Assembly (NCBI GenBank): GCA_964621225.1
Contig: CAZULK010000034.1
Location: forward strand, 1-22,377
DNA length: 22,377 bases
Direction of reading: 5' to 3'
DNA from: CAYNUJ01 sp964621225
GTDB lineage: Bacteria > Bacteroidota > Ignavibacteria > Ignavibacteriales > Melioribacteraceae
Shown: positions 16,600-22,377 of the stretch, piece by piece
Position numbering within the stretch: position 1 is the first letter of the stretch
How the letters are laid out: every line of letters starts with the position of its first letter
Position numbers and translations under genes: made by a program
The notes under the pieces: generated by a model
Database searches by the model: none
Seen by the model: only the letters and a program-made list of their open reading frames with translations
Told to the model about the DNA's origin: nothing

Positions 16600-17013
16600 C
16601 TATTTTTCAAAATATTTTGCTAAATGATCGACGTAAACTTTTGGAGGGCGAACGGGTTTTTTAGTTTCTTCTTTAATGAACATATGTTCCGTATAGCCTT
16701 CTGCTATCAATTCATCCGTGCCTTTTCTTTTAACGGTATAATCGATATGAATTTTTGCAGAGTAGAGTTCCTTTACCGTAGCTGTAACAAGCAGAATATC
16801 GTCGTACCTACCCGGAGATTTATACTTCACTTTAGCTTCGATAAGAGGAAGTTGATAACCGGAATTTTCAAGCTCGGAATATGCCAAACCGTAGTGCCTA
16901 AGCAATTCGGTTCTTCCCACTTCGAAATATTCCAAGTATTTCCCGTTGTAAATGAATTGCATCTTGTCCGTATCTGCATAGCGGACTCTAATTTCGGTTG
17001 TGTGTGAAATCAT
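16600..17013 (-). CDS. Acyl-CoA thioesterase, YbgC/FadM hotdog family
   Basis: Hotdog-fold thioesterase of 137 residues that would hydrolyse acyl-CoA (or acyl-ACP) thioesters in the cytosol. The family signature is clear near the N-terminus: RVRYADTDKMQFIYNGKYL, then FEVGRTELLR. Asp16 (second Asp of ADTD) corresponds to the catalytic Asp of YbgC. Downstream, YKSPGRYDDILLVTATV is the central strand region. The usual 'GVVYH' is replaced by MQFIY, so the chain-length preference cannot be guessed. It lies 9 bases after accA and abuts the flippase start. Its own start has only GGTAAG upstream, so coupling to accA translation is likely. The pairing with accA suggests lipid metabolism, but no substrate can be named. 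Confidence 0.9.
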   Translation of the reverse strand: MISHTTEIRVRYADTDKMQFIYNGKYLEYFEVGRTELLRHYGLAYSELENSGYQLPLIEAKVKYKSPGRYDDILLVTATVKELYSAKIHIDYTVKRKGTDELIAEGYTEHMFIKEETKKPVRPPKVYVDHLAKYFEK

Positions 17014-17022
17014 CTTACCAAA

Positions 17023-17973
17023 CTATTCGTTGAATACACCCATTTTACCAAATTTTTCTCTACGAAGATCAACCAATTTATCCGGCTTTATTTTAATTAA
17101 ATTGGCAATTTCTTCTTTGAGGGCTTCTTTAAGAGTTGCAGCAATTTTTTCATGATCTTTATGAGCGCCGCCTAAGGGTTCCGGAATAATCCGGTCGATA
17201 ATTCCTTGTTCCTTCAAATCTTCAGCCGTTAATTTTAATGCTTCGGCAGCTTGCTCTTTATAATCCCACGATCTCCATAAAATGGAAGAACAGGATTCTG
17301 GTGAAATTACTGAATACCAAGTATTTTGGAGCATTAGTACTCTGTCCCCTACTCCAATTCCCAAAGCACCGCCACTGGCTCCTTCACCAATTATGCAAAC
17401 GATAATAGGCACCTTCAATCTGCTCATTTCCAAAAGGTTACGCGCAATGGCTTCGGCTTGTCCGTTTTGTTCGGCCTCCAATCCCGGATAAGCACCGGGG
17501 GTATCCAACAAAGTAATAACAGGCTTGTTAAATTTCTCGGCTAATTTCATCAGGCGAAGTGCCTTTCTGTAGCCTTCCGGATTGGGCATACCAAAATTTC
17601 TGTAAAGATTCGATTTTGTATCTCTCCCTTTTTGATGCCCGATTATCATTACTTTGTATTCGTCAAGTTTTGCGAATCCGCCAACAATTGCCGGGTCGTC
17701 CCGGTAAGCTCTGTCGCCGTGAAGTTCAACAAAATTCTCGGTCATATTGTAAATGTAATCAAGAGTATATGGCCTTTGAGGATGGCGAGCCAATTGCACC
17801 CTTTGCCATCTTGTAAGGTTTGAATAAACTTCTATTTTTAGCTGGTTTACTTTCTCCTCCAGTCTGGAAATTTCATCCGAAATATCCAGATTATCCTCCA
17901 GCTTTTTCATATCTTCAATTTTTTTCTCTAATTCAATTATTGGTTTTTCGAATTCCAATACATTAAGAGCCAT
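17023..17973 (-). CDS. accA: Acetyl-CoA carboxylase carboxyltransferase subunit alpha
   Basis: Alpha subunit of the carboxyltransferase that, with AccD, moves the carboxyl group from carboxybiotin to acetyl-CoA to give malonyl-CoA, the first committed step of fatty acid synthesis. It has 316 residues, the usual length. The N-terminal helical arm is visible (LEFEKPIIELEKKIEDM, residues 6-22). It is followed by WQRVQLARHPQRPYTLDYI, HGDRAYRDDPAIVGG, the LLDTPGAYPGLEAE loop (155-168) and the oxyanion/crotonase-fold signature GEGASGGALGIGVGD (196-210). The ATG has a GGAG site that lies within the last codons of the preceding GT2 fusion gene, only 2 bases between the genes. accD, accB and accC are not in the window. 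Confidence 0.97.
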   Translation of the reverse strand: MALNVLEFEKPIIELEKKIEDMKKLEDNLDISDEISRLEEKVNQLKIEVYSNLTRWQRVQLARHPQRPYTLDYIYNMTENFVELHGDRAYRDDPAIVGGFAKLDEYKVMIIGHQKGRDTKSNLYRNFGMPNPEGYRKALRLMKLAEKFNKPVITLLDTPGAYPGLEAEQNGQAEAIARNLLEMSRLKVPIIVCIIGEGASGGALGIGVGDRVLMLQNTWYSVISPESCSSILWRSWDYKEQAAEALKLTAEDLKEQGIIDRIIPEPLGGAHKDHEKIAATLKEALKEEIANLIKIKPDKLVDLRREKFGKMGVFNE

Positions 17974-17975
17974 TA

Positions 17976-19967
17976 TTACTCCGTTTTGATAAACATTTTA
18001 GAAAAAGTTTTACCCATTATCTCAAGGTCGAGCCAAATACTCTGATTCCTTGCATAATATATATTCAATTTTGTTTCTTCGTCCTTGTCATCCTTGTCAA
18101 ATATTTCGGTGTACCAATATCCCGTTACTCCTTTCTTTCCGATGAACAAGTCTCCGTAGAAAGAAGAATCCCGAGGTCCTACTAAACTCATCATGCCTGT
18201 AAGAACCGAGGGAATATTAAGTATAAAGCGGGTGAAATCACCACTTTTCCCCGAAACTTTGGATGCCAAATATATGAAAGGATATAGGAAAAGTAAAATT
18301 GGAACGGACAAGGATATGTCCAACAATCTTTTCGAAAAGCGATGAACAAAAGCTGAAATGTTGTAATTCACTTTCAAAAGAGGGATATCGTCGAGCATAG
18401 TGATGGAAGATTTGCCCACTAAATAATCGAGCCTGCTGCCGGAAAAAAGGAATTGAACTTCTTCGTTTTGATTCCGTGCAACGGTTCTGAACATATCGTT
18501 GAAAGAAATCTCCTCCGAGGAAAATATAACTCTCCTCACTTTCTTTTCGATTATTACTTTATTAATGTTCTCCAAAGTACCCACCACTTTGAACCCGTTC
18601 ACTTCCTTACCAAAGTCTTTAATCGATTGTCCGATCAAACCAACAACGTGATATACATTTGTGTAATTGTTTTTTAATTTGGAAGCTAATTGTGCTGACT
18701 TTTCACTTGTCCCGACTATGAGTGTATTGCCTCCACGGCTTTCGAGTGAGAGCCCGACTTTGAAACCAAGTTTGGCAATGATTCTCCAAATAGAAAAAGA
18801 GACAAATGATATTGCATAAGTAATTATTACAACAGCCCTACTGAAAGCAAATTGCTTGAAGAAAAACGTCATTGCCGAAAGTAGAATAACACCGAAAAAT
18901 AATCCTATAATGGTTCTTAGCAAGGATAGAGTTTCCCTCTTATACGAGCCGCTTAAAAATGCAATTAAAATTTGAAACAGAGCGGGAACAAAATAGACAT
19001 AAGGTTTGATCTCGGAAGGAAATCCTTCCCAAGTAACATTCACAAGATAAGTTTTTTCCGCAATATATACTGCTGCAGAGAATATTATAAAATCAAACAC
19101 AGCCGCCATTATAGGCAATCTGTAATGATTTGCAAACGCAAACAGTCTGCGTAAAAATATTGCAAACCGGAGAATAAATTCCACGATGAAAGAAGTAGAA
19201 AGATGCTTCTGCACAAAAAGTTTCATCGCATCGTAAAAGACACGAGTTTCGTCAATACTGCTTCTCTTTGTACTCTCACCTTTGTAATGAATGATTTCGG
19301 TTTCGTGGTAATAATAAACTTTGTAACCCGCTTGTTGAACCCTGTAACAAAGATCGAGGTCTTCGCCGTACATAAAAAATTGGGGATCAAATCCACCAAC
19401 CTTATTATACACCTCTTTTTTCATCATCATAAAAGAGCCGGATATAGCATCGACTTCGTAAGTCTGATTTTCATCCAAATAGGTCAGGTTATACTTTGCG
19501 AATAGTTTACTTTTGGGAAAGAGTGTGCTCAGTCCGGTTACTTTTGTAAAGGATGTCCAAGGTCCCGGGAAAGATCTTCTGCAAGCCAATTGCAAAGTAC
19601 CGTTGGGATTAAGCACTTTGCATCCTGCCATTCCCGCGTCGGGATGTGATTCAAAGAAAGAAATCATTTTAGTCAATGTATCTTCCCGTACAATTGTGTC
19701 CGGGTTTATCATCAATAAATATTTCCCGTTTGCCTTTTCCAACCCGATATTATTTGCCTTGCCGAAGCCCAAATTTTCTTTGTTTTCTATAAGGACAACA
19801 TCGGGATGATTTTCCCTCAAAGATTCTATGCTTCCGTCTTCCGAAGCATTATCCACAACAATTATCTCCACCGACATTCCGGAGGAAGCTTTTTTTATGG
19901 AATCAATAAGATTAAGGAGAAATTCCTTTACGTTATAATTTACTATTATGATAGAGAGGTCGTACAT
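17976..19967 (-). CDS. GT2 glycosyltransferase fused to degenerate phosphoglycosyltransferase module
   Basis: A 663-residue fusion. Residues 1-260 are a GT2 domain of rhamnosyltransferase-like type: SIIIVNYN, VVDNASEDGS (37-46), the metal/nucleotide NPDT motif (88-91), SGSFMMMKK and the acceptor-site GEDLDLCYRVQQAGY (201-215). Residues about 285-400 contain four or five membrane segments. Residues 411-535 are a Rossmann-like domain (NTLIVGTSEKSAQLASKL) as found between the membrane and catalytic parts of polyprenyl phosphoglycosyltransferases. From 544 the sugar-transferase module starts correctly (KRLLDISLS), then jumps to SLVGPR (594-599), GVTGYWY and WLDLEIMGKTF. The KFRSM and DExPQ segments are missing, and Arg580-Phe581 align where Asp-Glu should be. 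The GT2 part is probably active and the PGT part probably not. It overlaps no neighbour (4 bases after the previous gene, 2 before accA). No good ribosome site precedes the ATG. Confidence 0.9.
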   Translation of the reverse strand: MYDLSIIIVNYNVKEFLLNLIDSIKKASSGMSVEIIVVDNASEDGSIESLRENHPDVVLIENKENLGFGKANNIGLEKANGKYLLMINPDTIVREDTLTKMISFFESHPDAGMAGCKVLNPNGTLQLACRRSFPGPWTSFTKVTGLSTLFPKSKLFAKYNLTYLDENQTYEVDAISGSFMMMKKEVYNKVGGFDPQFFMYGEDLDLCYRVQQAGYKVYYYHETEIIHYKGESTKRSSIDETRVFYDAMKLFVQKHLSTSFIVEFILRFAIFLRRLFAFANHYRLPIMAAVFDFIIFSAAVYIAEKTYLVNVTWEGFPSEIKPYVYFVPALFQILIAFLSGSYKRETLSLLRTIIGLFFGVILLSAMTFFFKQFAFSRAVVIITYAISFVSFSIWRIIAKLGFKVGLSLESRGGNTLIVGTSEKSAQLASKLKNNYTNVYHVVGLIGQSIKDFGKEVNGFKVVGTLENINKVIIEKKVRRVIFSSEEISFNDMFRTVARNQNEEVQFLFSGSRLDYLVGKSSITMLDDIPLLKVNYNISAFVHRFSKRLLDISLSVPILLFLYPFIYLASKVSGKSGDFTRFILNIPSVLTGMMSLVGPRDSSFYGDLFIGKKGVTGYWYTEIFDKDDKDEETKLNIYYARNQSIWLDLEIMGKTFSKMFIKTE

Positions 19968-19971
19968 GAAA

Positions 19972-20691
19972 TTATTTTAATATTCCCAACATACTTCTGA
20001 TGCGAAGTTTCCAAACCATAAAAATAGCTTCGCGAACAATTTTCTTGGACATCTTGGAACTTCCTTCGACGCGATCAACAAATATAATAGGGACTTCCTT
20101 AATTTTGAAACCTTTTTTATATGCTTTGAAATTCATCTCTATTTGGAATGCATAACCGTTCGATCGAATCTTGGATAGATCGATCGACTCCAAAACCTTA
20201 CGGCGGAAGCATTTAAACCCGCCGGTAGCATCGCGAACCGGCATTCCTGTTATAACCCGAGTATATGTATTTGCAAAATAGCTCAACAACAATCTTTGCA
20301 TCGGCCAGTTAATTACGTTAACTCCGGTAATATACCTGGAACCGATAACCAAGTCGTACTTTTCAATTTCCTCGAAAAACGTTCTGATAACTTTCGGATC
20401 GTGAGAAAAATCCGCATCCATTTGGATGGCAATATCGTAACCGTTTTTAAGCATGTATTGAAAACCCTCGCAGTAGGCTGTTCCCAAACCCATCTTGCCT
20501 TCCCGGCGAAGAACTTTTATTCTTTCGTCTTCCTTGCTTAGCTTTTCAACGTACTCACCGGTTCCGTCCGGACTATTGTCGTCAACCACAAGAATATTAA
20601 CATCCGGATATAGTTCAATAATTTGACTAATCAGTTTTTGAATATTATTTAATTCATTATATGTCGGGATTATCACTAAAGCTTTATTCAT
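19972..20691 (-). CDS. Polyprenyl-phosphate mannosyltransferase-like GT2 (Dpm1 type)
   Basis: GT2 enzyme of 239 residues resembling dolichol/polyprenyl-phosphate mannose synthases, which transfer a sugar from a nucleotide sugar to a polyprenyl phosphate on the cytoplasmic face of the membrane. Visible motifs are VIIPTYNELNNI (7-18), VVDDNSPDGTG (35-45), the metal-binding DADFSHDP (92-99), VIGSRYITG (115-123) and RDATGGFKCFRR (153-164). There is no C-terminal membrane anchor or GtrA-like domain. The ATG used here has AAAGGG 5 bases upstream and overlaps the preceding gene by 8 bases (ATGAATAA). An upstream TTG at 20706 would add five residues without a proper site. The product may feed membrane-side glycosyl donors or be a plain glycan assembly enzyme. 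Confidence 0.92.
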   Translation of the reverse strand: MNKALVIIPTYNELNNIQKLISQIIELYPDVNILVVDDNSPDGTGEYVEKLSKEDERIKVLRREGKMGLGTAYCEGFQYMLKNGYDIAIQMDADFSHDPKVIRTFFEEIEKYDLVIGSRYITGVNVINWPMQRLLLSYFANTYTRVITGMPVRDATGGFKCFRRKVLESIDLSKIRSNGYAFQIEMNFKAYKKGFKIKEVPIIFVDRVEGSSKMSKKIVREAIFMVWKLRIRSMLGILK

Positions 20692-22087
20692 AATGACCCT
20701 TTCCAAAGAGAACTACAAATATAGTACGAAATAATATTTTTAAATCCATTCTGAGAGAAATATTTTCGATATAGAATAGATCGTAACGAAGTTTTGTTTT
20801 TACGTCTTCGATCGATTCGTCGTATTTATGTTTAACTTGTGCCCATCCGGTAACACCGGGGCGGACTTTCAATCTTCTTTTGTAAAGTGGTATTTCTTGT
20901 GATAGTTTCTCTACAAAATAGGGTCTTTCCGGACGCGGGCCCACAAGACTCATTTCACCTTTCAAAACGTTTATCATCTGAGGTATTTCATCAATTCTAA
21001 CTTTACGTATGAATCTGCCCACTCTGGTGATTCTCGGGTCGTCTTTTGTACTCCAAACCGGACCGGTCATCTTTTCTGCATCAGAAACCATTGAACGGAA
21101 TTTGTAAACATTAAATATTTTTCCGTTCATTCCCATACGTCTCTGTTTGTATAGAATGGGCCCCTTCGAATCAATTTTGATGGCTAGGCTTGTTAACAAA
21201 GTTATCGGTGAAGTTATTATTAAAATTATCATTGATACAACAATATCCATCAAACGTTTCATTTTCTTTTCCCACTCCGGCATAAGTTGGGGCATTATAT
21301 CAATGAGCGGGAAACCATAAATTTGCGATGTCCTTGCCTGACCCGATACAATATCGTATAAGTCGGGAACGATTTTCAAACCTAAATTTTTCGAATCACA
21401 TTTATCTATTACGTAAATCGTAACGTCATCTTCATGCTTTTCCAACGCAAGGATAACCTCTTCGGCTTGCACCTCATCAACAACTTTCAGAATATTTTTA
21501 TAATAATCATAAACCTTTACTCCGTTGAATTCCTTCCCTATGTTTTCTTTTTTAACGGCAACATAGGCCTTTACATCGAGCCCCAATCCTCTATATCTTT
21601 CAATGGTTTTGTGAATGTTATTTGCTTTCGGGTTGTAGCCAACTATTACTGCATTCTTTCTGCCAACACCATTGATCAATAATTTTCTTTGAATGCTTCT
21701 TACCAAAACTCGCCCTGTGCTAACAAAGAAGAGAAAGAATCCCCAATAGATAAAAATCAAATAACGGGCAGTGGAAGTTTCGCCGTGCGCAGCGTCGTCG
21801 TAAAATATCAAAAAGAATAAAATAAATATGCCGACGAAAGAAGCTTTAAATAAAGTTGAGAGTTCATCCAAGCGGGAGCTTGCAAACCAGGTTCTATACA
21901 TCCCGACGAAGAAGAAAATCAATAACCAATAGAAATAAAGAATCAACAGAGGGAGTATCAATTCGGGTTGCGAAATCAAATTGAACATACCGGATTCAAC
22001 CCTAAAATAAAAATAAGTCAATCCGGCTAAATTGATAGTGATGAAATCTACAAGAAGTAATAATATTTTTTCGAGTTTTTTATTCAA
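20684..22087 (-). CDS. Polyprenyl glycosylphosphotransferase (WbaP/WcaJ-like initiating enzyme)
   Basis: Transfers a sugar-1-phosphate from a nucleotide sugar to polyprenyl phosphate, starting a lipid-linked glycan. It has 467 residues, normal for the family. About five membrane segments lie in residues 5-130, a Rossmann-like domain follows at 143-265 (NAVIVGYNPKANNI), and the bacterial sugar transferase domain runs from 275. That domain has KRLMDIVVS, the re-entrant helix, IDSKGPILYKQRRMG, VYKFRSM (328-333), RIDEIPQ with catalytic Asp366-Glu367, GEMSLVGPRPERP (378-389) and RPGVTGWAQV. The start is TTG: no in-frame ATG or GTG exists before the upstream stop, and the first internal Met (34) would cut off the first helix. 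No Shine-Dalgarno is evident; a 16-codon ORF ends on this start. It is the first large gene of the glycan operon. The sugar is not predictable. Confidence 0.93.
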   Translation of the reverse strand: MNKKLEKILLLLVDFITINLAGLTYFYFRVESGMFNLISQPELILPLLILYFYWLLIFFFVGMYRTWFASSRLDELSTLFKASFVGIFILFFLIFYDDAAHGETSTARYLIFIYWGFFLFFVSTGRVLVRSIQRKLLINGVGRKNAVIVGYNPKANNIHKTIERYRGLGLDVKAYVAVKKENIGKEFNGVKVYDYYKNILKVVDEVQAEEVILALEKHEDDVTIYVIDKCDSKNLGLKIVPDLYDIVSGQARTSQIYGFPLIDIMPQLMPEWEKKMKRLMDIVVSMIILIITSPITLLTSLAIKIDSKGPILYKQRRMGMNGKIFNVYKFRSMVSDAEKMTGPVWSTKDDPRITRVGRFIRKVRIDEIPQMINVLKGEMSLVGPRPERPYFVEKLSQEIPLYKRRLKVRPGVTGWAQVKHKYDESIEDVKTKLRYDLFYIENISLRMDLKILFRTIFVVLFGKGHYE

Positions 22088-22134
22088 ACAACACCGACAT
22101 TTAATTGAGTAAGAATCCGGTCAATTGCCTCCAT
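22084..22134 (-). CDS. Possible 16-codon leader ORF coupled to the glycosylphosphotransferase
   Basis: An ATG at 22134 opens a 16-codon frame (MEAIDRILTQLNVGVV) ending in TGA. The TGA overlaps the TTG start of the following gene as TTGA. AAGGA lies 10 bases before the ATG. The arrangement would let ribosomes terminate and restart at the weak TTG, which itself has no visible ribosome site. It may instead be a chance ORF. Confidence 0.4.
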   Translation of the reverse strand: MEAIDRILTQLNVGVV

Positions 22135-22170
22135 TACCGGATTATCCTTAAAAATAATAATTAAACAGTA

Positions 22171-22199
22171 AAAATAAACCGATACTTAATCTTTTGCAA
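22171..22199 (-). promoter_or_regulatory. Candidate promoter of the glycan operon
   Basis: On the minus strand TTGCAA (22199-22194), 17 bases, then TATTTT (22176-22171). It would start transcription near 22164 and read first into the 16-codon ORF. The TTGCAA is its own reverse complement and is shared with a candidate promoter facing the other way. AT-rich sequence, so only moderate support. Confidence 0.33.
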
Positions 22200-22223
22200 T
22201 TCAATAAACGGTTATCTTATTAT
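22194..22223 (+). promoter_or_regulatory. Candidate divergent promoter for the right-edge gene
   Basis: On the plus strand TTGCAA (22194-22199), 18 bases, then TATTAT (22218-22223). It would serve the plus-strand open frame that begins about 95 bases further right and shares its -35-like hexamer with the opposite promoter. Confidence 0.27.
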
Positions 22224-22317
22224 TTAAAGTATGATACAATCAACATTTTAAGAATAATAATTCACTTCAAGCTTCCCTATTACCCGGTGATTACATATTT
22301 TTGCAATTGGAATGATC

Positions 22318-22377
22318 ATGAAAAACTATTTATCTCTTGGCGATTTAGTCGATCTATATTTTTTGTTAAGAAAAAAG
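22318..22377 (+). CDS. 5' end of a plus-strand ORF, truncated by window edge
   Basis: An ATG with TTGGA 6 bases upstream opens 20 codons without a stop to the edge (MKNYLSLGDLV, then DLYFLLRKK). Another in-frame ATG lies two codons earlier at 22312. The short amphipathic stretch followed by a basic RKK before an expected hydrophobic segment would fit the N-terminus of a Wzz/chain-length-determinant or other membrane protein of a glycan locus, but 20 residues are too few to decide. It would be the only plus-strand gene here, divergent from the glycan operon. Confidence 0.45.
   Translation, partial: MKNYLSLGDLVDLYFLLRKK

Noticed and set aside
16624..17007. 127-codon plus-strand frame opposite the thioesterase
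   Set aside because: It mirrors nearly the whole thioesterase gene, whose catalytic signature decides the strand.
20692..20706. TTG start adding five residues to the Dpm1-like GT2
   Set aside because: The ATG at 20691 has AAAGGG at a proper distance and gives the usual family N-terminus; the extension lacks a ribosome site.
1..22377. CRISPR arrays, tRNA/rRNA genes, transposases, phage or toxin-antitoxin genes
   Set aside because: None seen: gaps are short, contain no regularly spaced repeats, and every long frame belongs to a recognisable housekeeping or envelope family.
22312..22377. Naming the right-edge ORF as wzz or a capsule chain-length regulator
   Set aside because: Only about 20 residues are visible; the location is suggestive, but the sequence alone cannot support a name.

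Overview
The window is AT-rich bacterial chromosome and looks like a member of the Ignavibacteria or a close relative in the Bacteroidota/Chlorobiota group. Three things point there. A 738-residue secreted protein ends in a type IX secretion (T9SS) sorting domain of the 'NYPNPFNPST ... GIYVYQL' kind. A TonB-dependent receptor carries an N-terminal CarboxypepD_reg-like domain. At least two upstream regions contain promoter-like elements of the Bacteroidota TTTG / TAnnTTTG type. All full-length genes lie on the minus strand; only a short open frame at the right edge reads on the plus strand. No rRNA, tRNA, CRISPR array, IS element or phage gene was seen.

Layout, read in the direction of transcription (right to left). 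(1) 22.1-16.6 kb is a tightly packed glycan operon: an initiating polyprenyl phosphoglycosyltransferase with a TTG start, a dolichol-phosphate-mannose-synthase-like GT2, and a GT2 fused to a catalytically degenerate phosphoglycosyltransferase module. These are followed without a break by accA, a YbgC/FadM-type acyl-CoA thioesterase and a Wzx-like flippase. (2) 15.1-11.1 kb holds dut and dnaE, probably with their own promoter inside the end of the flippase gene. (3) 11.1-9.9 kb holds a FabL/FabI-like enoyl-ACP reductase and trxA, with a well-placed Bacteroidota-type promoter in front and a textbook intrinsic terminator behind. (4) serA, long form with a C-terminal ACT domain, stands alone. (5) 7.9-1 kb is a cell-envelope/secretion block: the T9SS cargo protein, an intergenic hairpin, a DUF4397-like lipoprotein, a SusC-like TonB receptor without a SusD partner, and a large secreted protein that runs off the left edge.

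The operons combine housekeeping (DNA precursor and replication, fatty acid and serine synthesis, redox) with envelope building (lipid-linked glycan assembly and flipping, outer-membrane uptake, surface display). The least ordinary item is the 663-residue GT2 / phosphoglycosyltransferase-like fusion. Its C-terminal module keeps both ends of the sugar-transferase fold but has lost the stretch of about 58 residues that contains the catalytic Asp-Glu dyad. It lies two genes downstream of an intact homologue. Second is a 16-codon leader ORF whose stop overlaps the TTG start of that intact homologue. Nothing in the window amounts to a clear new defence or mobile system.
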